Source: Gottfriedia sp002574545
GTDB lineage: Bacteria > Bacillota > Bacilli > Bacillales > Bacillaceae_G
Assembly (NCBI GenBank): GCA_052180195.1
Contig: CP197469.1
DNA length: 64,000 nt
Reading direction: 5' to 3' (one strand)
In this document: one piece after another, positions 52,683 to 60,464 of the stretch
Layout of the letters: the number at the start of each line of letters is the position of its first letter
How positions within the stretch are numbered: the first letter of the stretch is position 1
The notes under the pieces: generated by a model
The model's database searches: none
Told to the model about the DNA's origin: nothing
Seen by the model: only the letters and a program-made list of their open reading frames with translations
Program-made: the position numbers and the translations under genes

Positions 52683-53159
52683 ATGGCAACTAAGAAAACA
52701 AATATCATTTTATTTAGTGGAGATTATGACAAAGCAATGGCCGCCTATATTATTGCGAACGGTGCAGCAGCTTTTGATCATGAAGTAACTATTTTTCATA
52801 CATTTTGGGGATTAAATGCTTTACGAAAAGGTGAACATGTTGCAACAAAAAAAGGTTTTATTGAAAAGATGTTCGGAAAGATGATGCCTAGAGGTGCTGA
52901 TAAAATGGGGCTTTCTAAAATGAATTTTGCTGGTTTTGGACCAAAGATGATTAAGGATATTATTAAAAAGCATAATGCATTGCCTTTACCACAATTAATT
53001 GAAATGGCCCAAGAACAAGACATAAATTTAGTAGCTTGTACAATGACAATGGATCTGTTAGGTCTACAAACAGAAGAGCTATTAGAAAATATTCAGTATG
53101 CTGGTGTTGCAGCTTATATTGGTGAAGCAGAAGAAGGTCAGGTTAATTTATTCATTTAA
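52683..53159 (+). CDS. DsrE/DsrF/DrsH-like sulfur carrier protein
   Basis: A 158-residue DsrE-fold protein. Alternating strands and helices (KTNIILFSGDYDKAMAAYII; EVTIFHTFWGLNALRK) and a conserved Cys119 in NLVACTMTMDLLG, the likely persulfide-carrying residue. The central PRGADKMGLSKMNFAGFGP segment is typical of the DrsH-like group. First gene of the sulphur operon downstream of operators 3 and 4. In S. aureus CstA, sulfurtransferase and TusA-type domains are fused; here they are separate proteins. Confidence 0.88.
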   Translation: MATKKTNIILFSGDYDKAMAAYIIANGAAAFDHEVTIFHTFWGLNALRKGEHVATKKGFIEKMFGKMMPRGADKMGLSKMNFAGFGPKMIKDIIKKHNALPLPQLIEMAQEQDINLVACTMTMDLLGLQTEELLENIQYAGVAAYIGEAEEGQVNLFI

Positions 53160-53179
53160 TTAGAAAGGATTTGAAGAAC

Positions 53180-53476
53180 ATGAAAGAAATTAGTGCGATT
53201 GAGCTTGAACATGAATTGAAAACTGGGAAAGACGTAATGATTATCGATGTTCGTGAAGTAGATGAAGTTGCAGCTGGGAAAATCCCTGAAGCTATTCATA
53301 TTCCACTTGGATTAATCGAATTTCGATTACATGAATTAGATAAAACAAAGGAATATATTATGGTTTGTCGTTCAGGTGCTAGAAGTGGCCGTGCAACAGA
53401 ATTCCTTCAATCTCAAGGGTTTAATGTTAAAAATATGGTAGGCGGAATGCTTTCTTGGGAAGGGAATGTAGTTTAA
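53180..53476 (+). CDS. Rhodanese-domain sulfurtransferase
   Basis: A 98-residue single rhodanese domain. VMIIDVREVDEVAAGKIPEA precedes the active loop with Cys63 (MVCRSGARSGRA), which takes up a persulfide. The ATG at 53180 is preferred over a TTG at 53171 because AAAGGA abuts the latter. It follows the DsrE-like gene by 20 bp. Confidence 0.92.
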   Translation: MKEISAIELEHELKTGKDVMIIDVREVDEVAAGKIPEAIHIPLGLIEFRLHELDKTKEYIMVCRSGARSGRATEFLQSQGFNVKNMVGGMLSWEGNVV

Positions 53477-53493
53477 TTTTTTTTGATCAAATA

Positions 53494-53511
53494 AATACCC
53501 TTGGTGGTATT
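53494..53511. promoter_or_regulatory. CstR-type operator 5, imperfect
   Basis: AATACCC-TTGG-TGGTATT, one mismatch, in the 55-bp gap before the TusA-rhodanese gene; possibly an internal control point. Confidence 0.55.
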
Positions 53512-53531
53512 CTAAGTGCGGAGGTTATAAT

Positions 53532-54104
53532 ATGGAGTTCATTAAAACAAATATGAAATTAGATGCAAAAGGATTAGCTTGTCCAATGCCAATTGTAAAG
53601 ACTAGAAAAGCAATGAAGGAATTAGAAAATGGGCAAGTGATCGAGGTTCAGGCAACTGACAAAGGTTCAAAAGCAGATATTAAAGCTTGGGCGGAAAGCA
53701 CTGGAAATCAATACTTAGGAACAATCGAAAATGGTGAAGTATTACTTCATTATTTAAGAAAATCTTCAGATGAAAATACAATTGAAAAAATATTTGAAAA
53801 CGTCATTACGAACGATCAATTAAGTCAAAAGCTACAAGACGAAAATACAATCGTTTTAGATGTAAGAGAAGAAGCTGAATTTGTATTTAATCATATACCA
53901 AATGCGGTATCGATCCCTTTAGGTGAATTGGAGAACCGTATGACAGAATTAAATAAAGAGCATGAAATATATATTGTTTGCAGAACAGGAAATCGTAGTG
54001 ATCTTGCTGCTCAATTACTAGTTTTGAATGGTTTTACAAACGTATTTAATGTTGTACCTGGAATGTCTGAGTGGTCTTTTGAAACAGCAAGCATAAAAGG
54101 TTAA
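53532..54104 (+). CDS. TusA-rhodanese fusion sulfurtransferase (CstA-like)
   Basis: A 190-residue two-domain protein. The N-terminal TusA domain (~8-78) has Cys17 in KGLACPMPIVKTRKAM; the C-terminal rhodanese domain (~95-185) has VLDVREEAEFVFNHIPNA and Cys150 in IVCRTGNRSDLAAQ. Both sulphur-relay Cys are present, so a persulfide could pass within the protein. CstA of S. aureus also joins rhodanese and TusA units but with a third domain and other order. The ATG follows GGAGGT. Operator 5 lies just upstream. Confidence 0.92.
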   Translation: MEFIKTNMKLDAKGLACPMPIVKTRKAMKELENGQVIEVQATDKGSKADIKAWAESTGNQYLGTIENGEVLLHYLRKSSDENTIEKIFENVITNDQLSQKLQDENTIVLDVREEAEFVFNHIPNAVSIPLGELENRMTELNKEHEIYIVCRTGNRSDLAAQLLVLNGFTNVFNVVPGMSEWSFETASIKG

Positions 54105-54127
54105 TTTAATTTTTTTTGAAAAAAATT

Positions 54128-54145
54128 TATACTATAGGGGGTATT
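54128..54145. promoter_or_regulatory. Degenerate CstR-type half site
   Basis: GGGTATT at 54139-54145 with a partial ATAC left arm, overlapping the GGGGG ribosome binding site of the next gene. It may be chance. Confidence 0.3.
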
Positions 54146-54149
54146 AAAA

Positions 54150-55277
54150 ATGGCGGTCACATCAATGTCTGCAAAAGAGATTACAAAAAAAGTGTTTGAT
54201 AAAGAAGCACTATTTATTTTAGATGTCAGAAATACTGACGATTATAATGATTGGAAAATAGAAGGTTCAAATTTTGAACATTTAAATATACCTTATTTTG
54301 ATTTACTTGATGGGGTTGAAGACATCTTAGATAAAATTCCTACAAATACAGATGTTTTAGTTGTGTGTGCTAAAGAAGGATCATCCATCATGATTGCAGA
54401 GATGCTTTCAGATGCGGGACTAGACGTAGCTTACCTTAAAGGCGGAATGAAAGAGTGGAGTGAATATTTAGAACCAGTAAAAATTGCAGATTTGGATAAT
54501 GGTGGAGAGTTATATCAATTTGTCAGAATCGGTAAGGGATGTTTATCTTACATGGTAATCTCAAATCATGAGGCTGCGATTATTGATTCGACTCGGATGA
54601 CGGATATCTACATCGATTTTGCCAATGAGAGGAACGCGAAAATCACTCATGTATTTGATACTCACCTTCATGCAGACCATATTTCAGGTGGAAGAAAAAT
54701 TGCTGAGATTACGGGTGCAACATACTGGTTACCGCCAAAGGACGCTAAAGAGGTCACTTTTGAATATAGTCCATTAGAAGATGGTAATAAGGTAATGATT
54801 GGTAAAACAGCAATCGTGCTTGAGGCTTTTTATTCACCAGGACATACAATCGGATCAACTTCATTTGTTATTGATGAAAAGTTCTTACTTTCTGGGGATA
54901 TTTTATTTATCGATTCAATTGGAAGACCAGATCTTGCAGGAATGGCAGAGGATTGGGTGGGAGATTTACGCGAAACACTTTATAAAAAATACCGAAACTT
55001 ATCACTTGAATTAGTCGTGCTTCCATCTCACTTTATGATGATTAGTGAATTGAACGAAGATGGTAGTGTTTATAAAAAACTAGGCTATTTATTTAATCAG
55101 AATCATGGATTGAACATTAAAAATGAAAGTGAATTTAGAAAGTTAGTAACTGAGAACTTACCACCACAACCAAACTCATATAAAGAAATCCGAGAAGCGA
55201 ATATGGGGAAAATTAGTTTAAATGAAGAAAAACAGAGAGAAATGGAAATTGGTCCAAATCGCTGTGCAGTACGATAA
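54150..55277 (+). CDS. Rhodanese-MBL persulfide dioxygenase (CstB-like, domains reordered)
   Basis: A 375-residue protein. Residues ~5-110 are a rhodanese domain with Cys73 in VVCAKEGSS; residues ~118-340 are a metallo-beta-lactamase fold with THLHADHISG (His172, His174, Asp176, His177), SPGHTIGS (His232), SGDILF (Asp250) and LPSHF (His294), matching ETHE1-type persulfide dioxygenases. The reaction oxidises a protein or low-molecular persulfide to sulphite or thiosulphate. In S. aureus CstB the MBL domain comes first; here the rhodanese is N-terminal. A TusA gene follows after 21 bp. Confidence 0.9.
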   Translation: MAVTSMSAKEITKKVFDKEALFILDVRNTDDYNDWKIEGSNFEHLNIPYFDLLDGVEDILDKIPTNTDVLVVCAKEGSSIMIAEMLSDAGLDVAYLKGGMKEWSEYLEPVKIADLDNGGELYQFVRIGKGCLSYMVISNHEAAIIDSTRMTDIYIDFANERNAKITHVFDTHLHADHISGGRKIAEITGATYWLPPKDAKEVTFEYSPLEDGNKVMIGKTAIVLEAFYSPGHTIGSTSFVIDEKFLLSGDILFIDSIGRPDLAGMAEDWVGDLRETLYKKYRNLSLELVVLPSHFMMISELNEDGSVYKKLGYLFNQNHGLNIKNESEFRKLVTENLPPQPNSYKEIREANMGKISLNEEKQREMEIGPNRCAVR

Positions 55278-55298
55278 TGAGACTTGGAGGAGAATATA

Positions 55299-55526
55299 AT
55301 GGAAGCTACAAAATTATTAGATGCAAAAGGCTTAGCATGTCCAATGCCAATTGTAAAAACAAGAAAAGCTATGGCAGAAATTGAAGCAGGCGAAGTATTA
55401 GAAATTCATGTTACTGATAAAGGAGCTAAAAACGATCTTGCAGCTTGGGCTAAATCAGGTGGACACGAATTATTAGAGTATACCGAAGAAGACAATGTTT
55501 TAAAATTTTGGATTAAAAAGGGATAA
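55299..55526 (+). CDS. TusA-family sulfur carrier
   Basis: A 75-residue TusA protein, active Cys14 in KGLACPMPIVKTRKAM, nearly identical there to the TusA domain of the fusion at 53532, which suggests duplication. It probably shuttles persulfide sulphur between operon members. The ATG at 55299 follows TTGGAGG. Confidence 0.92.
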   Translation: MEATKLLDAKGLACPMPIVKTRKAMAEIEAGEVLEIHVTDKGAKNDLAAWAKSGGHELLEYTEEDNVLKFWIKKG

Positions 55527-55545
55527 GTTAAATAGTTTAAGATGA

Positions 55546-55568
55546 AAAAGGAGAGTCCATCTCCTTTT
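55546..55568 (+). terminator. Intra-operon hairpin
   Basis: AAAAGGAG (55546-55553) pairs with CTCCTTTT (55561-55568) followed by CTATTATA; a weak terminator or attenuator between tusA and the exporter gene. Confidence 0.5.
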
Positions 55569-55588
55569 CTATTATAGGGGGACTTAAA

Positions 55589-56380
55589 TTGGAATGGACC
55601 TTAATTTTAGTACTTTTCTTAGTTGGATTTTTTGGGTCCTTTATTTCAGGTATGGTAGGGATTGGTGGAGCGATTATAAATTATCCAATGCTTTTATTTA
55701 TTCCTCCATTAGTAGGCTTTGCTGCTTTCACCCCACATCAAGTTTCAGGTATAAGTGCCGTCCAAGTAGTATTTGCAACTTTAGGTGGAGTACTAAGCTA
55801 TCGTAAAAGCGGTTATTTAAACAAAAAAGTAATATTGAGTATGGGAATAAGTGTCCTAATCGGAAGTTTTCTTGGTGGATTTGGCTCAAATCTACTTTCT
55901 GAACATGGAATTAATCTTGTTTACGGAATTTTAGCGATGATTGCGGTTGTTTTAATGTTTATTCCTAGAAAAGAGATTGAGATGTCAGCAGATGGTCAAA
56001 TTTCAATTAATATATGGCTTGCGGCAGTTTTGGCATTTATCGTAGGAACTAGTGCAGGTATTGTTGGAGCTGGAGGGGCATTTCTTTTAGTACCAATCAT
56101 GTTAACGATCTTAAAAATACCAACTCGTGTGACAATCGCTTCCTCATTAGCCATAACATTTATCTCTTCAATAGGCGTAACGATTGGAAAAATCTCAACT
56201 GGTCAGGTTGAAATTTTGCCTACAATTATTGTCGTTATAGCAAGTTTAATCGCCTCACCAATCGGTGCAAATATAGGGAAAAAAACAAAAACGCAGGTTT
56301 TACGAGGGATTCTAGCAGTATTAATTGGTTTTACCGCATTGAAGATTTGGATTACGATTTTTAAATCTTGGTTAAGTTGA
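55589..56380 (+). CDS. tauE: TauE/SafE-family sulfite exporter
   Basis: A 263-residue membrane protein with about eight helices and the repeated family motifs GSFISGMVGIGGAIINYPML and AFIVGTSAGIVGAGGAFLLV. In S. aureus a tauE gene sits next to cstR, and this position supports export of the sulphite made by the persulfide dioxygenase. TTG start at 55589 with AGGGGGAC upstream. Confidence 0.9.
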   Translation: MEWTLILVLFLVGFFGSFISGMVGIGGAIINYPMLLFIPPLVGFAAFTPHQVSGISAVQVVFATLGGVLSYRKSGYLNKKVILSMGISVLIGSFLGGFGSNLLSEHGINLVYGILAMIAVVLMFIPRKEIEMSADGQISINIWLAAVLAFIVGTSAGIVGAGGAFLLVPIMLTILKIPTRVTIASSLAITFISSIGVTIGKISTGQVEILPTIIVVIASLIASPIGANIGKKTKTQVLRGILAVLIGFTALKIWITIFKSWLS

Positions 56381-56394
56381 ATTTGAATTAATAG

Positions 56395-56433
56395 TAAAAA
56401 CAGAAAAACTTATCTAAGTTTTTCTGTTTTTTT
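56395..56433. terminator. Bidirectional terminator
   Basis: AAAAACAGAAAAACTT pairs with AAGTTTTTCTGTTTTT; closes the sulphur operon against the convergent EamA gene. Confidence 0.9.
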
Positions 56434-56473
56434 GAGTGCTAAAATCAGTGTAATCGTTAAATAATAACTTTAT

Positions 56474-57412
56474 TTAATATTCTATTTGTTCAGTTGTAAA
56501 AGTGGATTTTGCTACTTTTTCCGGCATTGTTAGGAAAATAACAGCTACAATTATACATACTCCGCCTACTAACTGGTAGACTCCAAAGGATTCCTTTAAC
56601 CATAAAATCGAAACAATTGTCGCTACAAGTGGTTCAATGCTAGATAAAATACTAGTCTCTGTTGCTGATAAATAGTTTAGACTACCGATGTAGAGAAGAA
56701 AGGAAACCGTACCAATTATTATAATTAAAATCAGCATTGAGAATGTTGATAAAGTAAACGTTTGTGAAAGTTGTTTCCATTCAAAAGAATGATTGTAAAT
56801 AAATAATGCGATACCTCCGATTAACATACCCCAGCCAATTATTAAAGTCGTCCCCCATTGTTGAATTAGGGAAGCAGGTTGAAGGGTGTAGAAAGTAAAA
56901 CCAATAGCTGTTAATAGTCCGAATAAAATAGTTTCCTTAGACATGACAATATTTTGGGTTGAACCATTTGTAATAATAAAGTATGTTCCAATCAGTGCTG
57001 ATCCAATTGCTATCACTTGGAGAGTAGAAGGCAGTTTTTTATGTTGTATTGCAACAAAAATAGTAATTAGAACTGGTCCTAAAAATTGGAAAAGAGTAGC
57101 TGTAACTGCATTGCTAATATGAACCGTCTCGATAAAGACATATTGTGCGCCTAGCATCCCAATAATAGAGAAAACGATCAGTTTTGAGAGATGACGTGGG
57201 CTTTGCCAAATACGAAATATATTTTGTTTCCTTAAAAGCAAGGAAGATAAAATAAAGATTCCAGCAATTAAGAGGCGGATTACTAAATAGTCGATCGATG
57301 ACATTGTCGTATGCTTGAAAAGCCACTGAATTAATGGACCCGATAAGCCCCATAAAGTAGCTCCTGTAAGAATCATAAATAGTCCAAGACGTCTGCTGTT
57401 TTGCATGATCAT
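56474..57412 (-). CDS. EamA/DMT-family transporter
   Basis: A 312-residue ten-helix exporter of the drug/metabolite superfamily with two EamA domains: GLFMILTGATLWGLSGPLIQ starts the first, and FGLLTAIGFTFYTLQPASLI the second; the conserved SxxEPLVATIVSILWLKE motif appears as SSIEPLVATIVSILWLKESF. It is divergent from a MocR regulator at 57526, an arrangement common for amino-acid or vitamin exporters. The substrate is unknown. AAAGGAG precedes the ATG; a second ATG at 57406 is possible. Confidence 0.92.
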   Translation of the reverse strand: MIMQNSRRLGLFMILTGATLWGLSGPLIQWLFKHTTMSSIDYLVIRLLIAGIFILSSLLLRKQNIFRIWQSPRHLSKLIVFSIIGMLGAQYVFIETVHISNAVTATLFQFLGPVLITIFVAIQHKKLPSTLQVIAIGSALIGTYFIITNGSTQNIVMSKETILFGLLTAIGFTFYTLQPASLIQQWGTTLIIGWGMLIGGIALFIYNHSFEWKQLSQTFTLSTFSMLILIIIIGTVSFLLYIGSLNYLSATETSILSSIEPLVATIVSILWLKESFGVYQLVGGVCIIVAVIFLTMPEKVAKSTFTTEQIEY

Positions 57413-57525
57413 GTTGCTCCTTTCAAAGATTGATTTTTATAGATTTACATGATAAAAGAAATTATAAATAAACTCTGGTACTATATGTAGTGTCAGGAAA
57501 TCGTTTCTTTAAGGGGTCAGATTTC

Positions 57526-58932
57526 ATGATAGATTTAACGCCAAATTTGAATGTAGAAAGCAAAATACCATTGTATGTACAGTTATATGAGTATATAAAA
57601 GCCGAAATAAGAAGTGGAAAAATCTCTCCAATGACTAAGCTTCCAGCAAAAAGAAAGTTAGCTATGCATTTGGAAGTAAGTAAAAATACAGTAGAATCAA
57701 CATATGAACAACTCCTGGCAGAAGGGTATATTGAATCGGTTCCACGAAAGGGGTATTTTGTATGTGAAATTGAGCAAATAATACATACAGCAAAAAAAGG
57801 AGAAGTCGTTAAGGAAGTATTATACAGAGAAAAAGTATATAAATATGACTTTACTCAAACGGGGGTAGATGCAAAGACATTTCCCTTCTCTGTTTATAGA
57901 AAAATCTCAAATGAAGTATGGCAACTAGAAAATAAGGACCTTTTATTTCTTGGCCACCCTCAAGGTGAATTCTGTCTGCGTGAAGAGATTGCGAAATATT
58001 TATATGAATCAAGAGGGGTTAATTGCCAAGCGAGTCAAATTGTAATAGGAGCCGGAACACAATTTTTAATAAAAATATTGTTTCAGTTACTAAAGGGAAA
58101 GCGTTTTGCAGTTGAAAACCCAGGGTATCATCAAAAGTTGGTTGTCTTTGAAAAGGGAAAAGACAATGTTCAAATGATCCCACTTGATGAGGAGGGGATC
58201 TCGATTACAGCTTTAGAATCTAGCAATGCGAATGTTATGTTTGTTACCCCATCCCATCAATTTCCTTGTGGAATGATTATGCCAATTAAAAGAAGGGTAC
58301 AACTTTTACAATGGGCACAAGAGGAGTATGGACGCTATATTATTGAAGATGATTATGATAGTGAATTTCGTTACTCTGGAAAACCAATTCCAGCATTGCA
58401 AGGGCTTGATACAGAAGGACACGTAATATATATGGGTACATTTTCTAAAGCTTTACTCCCTTCATTACGAATGAGCTATATGGTATTACCAGAACAGCTT
58501 ATCAAATTGTATCAATCAAACTATTTATTTTACACGCAAAGTGTTTCAAGAATCGATCAAGAGATTATCCGAAGATTTTTAAACGAAGGTCATTGGGAAA
58601 AGCATATTCATAAAATGAGAGTTGTATATCGGAAAAAGAGAGATGTACTTGTCTCGGCGATCGAAAGGTACTTTTCCAATAAAGTGAAGGTGATCGGAGA
58701 AGATTCTGGCTTACATATTTTATTAAAGGTTTATAATGGAATGTTAGAAGAAGAATTAATAAAAAGAGCAGCTGATTATAGTATAAAAGTATATCCAGTT
58801 TCAATGTACTATAGCGAAGGGAACATTCCAAAAAATACAGTTTTACTTGGATTTGCTATTTTATCTGAGACGGAGATTGAAGAGGCAATTCGATTATTAT
58901 TTACTGCATGGTTCACAAAATATAAAAAGTGA
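57526..58932 (+). CDS. MocR-family (GntR-aminotransferase) regulator
   Basis: A 468-residue regulator. Residues ~1-80 are a GntR winged helix (LYEYIKAEIRSGKISPMTKL, then KRKLAMHLEVSKNTVESTYE); residues ~110-465 are a class I aminotransferase-like domain with PLP Lys308 in GTFSKALLPSLR and EDDYDSEFRY. Such proteins sense PLP or an amino compound, as PdxR and GabR do. The ATG at 57526 follows AAGGGG 8 bp upstream; a GTG at 57490 lacks support. It likely controls the divergent EamA gene; the gap has GGTACT-type elements but no clear repeat. Confidence 0.92.
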   Translation: MIDLTPNLNVESKIPLYVQLYEYIKAEIRSGKISPMTKLPAKRKLAMHLEVSKNTVESTYEQLLAEGYIESVPRKGYFVCEIEQIIHTAKKGEVVKEVLYREKVYKYDFTQTGVDAKTFPFSVYRKISNEVWQLENKDLLFLGHPQGEFCLREEIAKYLYESRGVNCQASQIVIGAGTQFLIKILFQLLKGKRFAVENPGYHQKLVVFEKGKDNVQMIPLDEEGISITALESSNANVMFVTPSHQFPCGMIMPIKRRVQLLQWAQEEYGRYIIEDDYDSEFRYSGKPIPALQGLDTEGHVIYMGTFSKALLPSLRMSYMVLPEQLIKLYQSNYLFYTQSVSRIDQEIIRRFLNEGHWEKHIHKMRVVYRKKRDVLVSAIERYFSNKVKVIGEDSGLHILLKVYNGMLEEELIKRAADYSIKVYPVSMYYSEGNIPKNTVLLGFAILSETEIEEAIRLLFTAWFTKYKK

Positions 58933-59090
58933 TGGATAGTCGGTCAACATTAAAGGCTTTGTTGTTTGCTACTTATTGCATTATTCATAAATAAAATTTG
59001 CTATTTTTGTACTAATTTATTTAAAATGGAATTAGTCGTTTTTTTAATAGTATTTACTATAAAATTAAGTTGAAATGGAGAATGGTTTAT

Positions 59091-59441
59091 ATGACAAATC
59101 AAAATGAAACTAGCGCTTTACCGCCAAAAACATGTACGATTGAGCGCCTTGTTACGCTTAAAGAGGATATCGAAAAAGTATTGGCAGGAGAAAAAACAGC
59201 TACTCGCCGTAACGGGAGATATGCAGATGTTGGAGAAATAATGACTCTTCAAAATCAACAGTATGTTGTTGAAAAAGTATATTCTCAAGCCTTAGGTGAA
59301 TTGACAGATGAGGATGCTAAGCAAGAAGGCTATCCGACTGTAGAAGAGTATAAGCAATCGATTCTATCAATCCATCCTGGAATGCCTTGGTTGCCAAAAA
59401 TGAGGGTATGGGTTCATGAGTTTCGTCTGATTCAAGATTAA
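59091..59441 (+). CDS. ASCH-domain protein
   Basis: A 116-residue ASCH-fold protein. TIERLVTLKEDIEKVLAGEK followed by TATRRNGRYADVG is the typical start of the domain, and HPGMPWLPKMRVWVHEFRLI the end. ASCH domains bind RNA or modified nucleosides; YqfB acts as an N4-acetylcytidine amidohydrolase, but this subgroup is uncharacterised. The ATG at 59091 follows GGAG by 10 bp. Confidence 0.85.
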   Translation: MTNQNETSALPPKTCTIERLVTLKEDIEKVLAGEKTATRRNGRYADVGEIMTLQNQQYVVEKVYSQALGELTDEDAKQEGYPTVEEYKQSILSIHPGMPWLPKMRVWVHEFRLIQD

Positions 59442-59446
59442 TATCT

Positions 59447-59881
59447 ATGCTGTATAGACTGCTTCTTTACATACATATTGCTAGTGTAATTTTATCGATT
59501 GGTCCTTTTTTTGTATTGATTCCGATACTAAAAAAGCTGCATACCACACAGTCCGCGATACAACAGAGCTATTTGGATGTATTCCGGTTTGCTGTCAGAT
59601 TGGCAAAGCATGCTGGGCATGTGCTGGTTGGATCGGGGGTCTTGTTGGTACTAGTAGGCCATTGGTCGTGGAAGACCTCTTGGATCGTGATGACTATTCT
59701 TCTTTTGGTGAGTTCATTATTTTTTCTAGCTAGAGCTTTTTCACCAACGATTAAAAAATTTAGTGAACCAAATCAAGACAAGAAATTGTTGATTCACTTG
59801 CTTCGTCGTTCAATCTGGATTTATATCGCTCTTTTAATGGTTATGTTATGGTTTATGGTAGTAAAGCCTACATTATGGTAG
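59447..59881 (+). CDS. Four-helix membrane protein, DUF2269/CopD-like
   Basis: A 144-residue membrane protein starting LYRLLLYIHIASVILSIGPF, with four helices and conserved His (YIHIAS, KHAGH) suggesting a heme- or metal-binding relative of the DUF2269/CopD group. It starts 5 bp after the ASCH gene and is probably co-transcribed; no good ribosome binding site is visible, so coupling is likely. Confidence 0.75.
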   Translation: MLYRLLLYIHIASVILSIGPFFVLIPILKKLHTTQSAIQQSYLDVFRFAVRLAKHAGHVLVGSGVLLVLVGHWSWKTSWIVMTILLLVSSLFFLARAFSPTIKKFSEPNQDKKLLIHLLRRSIWIYIALLMVMLWFMVVKPTLW

Positions 59882-59894
59882 GCACAATTCAATT

Positions 59895-59940
59895 AAGCAG
59901 ACAGGTTCTTTTTTATTCAAGGGACATTGTCTGCTTTTTT
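59895..59940 (+). terminator. Intrinsic terminator
   Basis: AAGCAGACA (59895-59903) pairs with TGTCTGCTT (59928-59936), then T4. Confidence 0.85.
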
Positions 59941-59978
59941 GCTCTTTATTAAAATGAAATAAAAATAAGTATTTAGAC

Positions 59979-60137
59979 CTATTTCGAATGGAGTGTAAAA
60001 TAGATTCTTTTTATAAAAACGAATGACATAATCCCTATACCAAACACTGTTAGTAAAGAAGATGCTATTTTTAAACGCAATTTTTTTAACAGATTTTTAA
60101 AAAAATTCTTGACGTTTTTCAAAAAGAGATATAACAT
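59979..60137 (-). CDS. Possible small basic membrane peptide (52 residues)
   Basis: An open frame of 52 codons: a Lys/Asn-rich N-terminus (LKNVKNFFKNLLKKLRLK) and one membrane segment (IASSLLTVFGIGIMSFVFI) with a basic end. Its layout is that of small amphipathic membrane proteins, but it has only a weak TTGAG upstream and its start overlaps the -10 of the riboswitch promoter on the other strand. Confidence 0.3.
   Translation of the reverse strand: MLYLFLKNVKNFFKNLLKKLRLKIASSLLTVFGIGIMSFVFIKRIYFTLHSK
60109..60137 (+). promoter_or_regulatory. Promoter of the met transcript
   Basis: TTGACG (60109-60114), 17-bp spacer, TAACAT (60132-60137). Transcription would start near 60144, about 30 nt before the S-box aptamer. 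Confidence 0.65.
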
Positions 60138-60172
60138 GAACTCAATCATTTAAAAACTTAATAAATTCTATT

Positions 60173-60290
60173 ACTTATCCAGAGAGGTGGAGGGACTGGC
60201 CCTACGATACCTCGGCAACGGGTTTGTTATTTCGTAACAAATACCGTGCTAATTCCTGCAAATCGTTCAAGCGATTTGAAAGATAAGAAG
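60173..60290 (+). ncRNA. SAM-I (S-box) riboswitch aptamer
   Basis: The conserved order is complete: CTTATCcAGAGaGGTGGAGG (60174 on), GACTGGCCC, GATACCTCGGCAACGGG, a stem-loop GTTATTTCGTAAC, ACCGTGCTAATTCC, and the P1 return GATAAGAAG (60282-60290). Bound SAM stabilises P1 and lets the downstream terminator form, switching off metNIQ when methionine is plentiful. Confidence 0.96.
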
Positions 60291-60310
60291 TAAAGTGGCT
60301 TATAAATTTT

Positions 60311-60356
60311 AACCCCTCTTCTTATCTGTCTTATTGGATAAGAAGAGGGGTTTTTT
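60311..60356 (+). terminator. Riboswitch expression-platform terminator
   Basis: AACCCCTCTTCTTATC (60311-60326) pairs with GATAAGAAGAGGGGTT (60337-60352) followed by T6. CTTCTTATC at 60318-60326 can instead pair with GATAAGAAG at 60282-60290 of P1, making the antiterminator. Confidence 0.96.
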
Positions 60357-60464
60357 GTTGTAGAGCCATAGAAGAAAAAGGGTGAAACATAGATATAAAA
60401 CCTAGTTTTCAAATCTGTTTACTAAGATATAGTGATTGGAATAACTTGCATTGGAGGAAGTAAT

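Noticed and set aside
60227..60412. Minus-strand frame over the riboswitch
   Set aside because: It covers the S-box terminator, which explains its conservation; no start signal.
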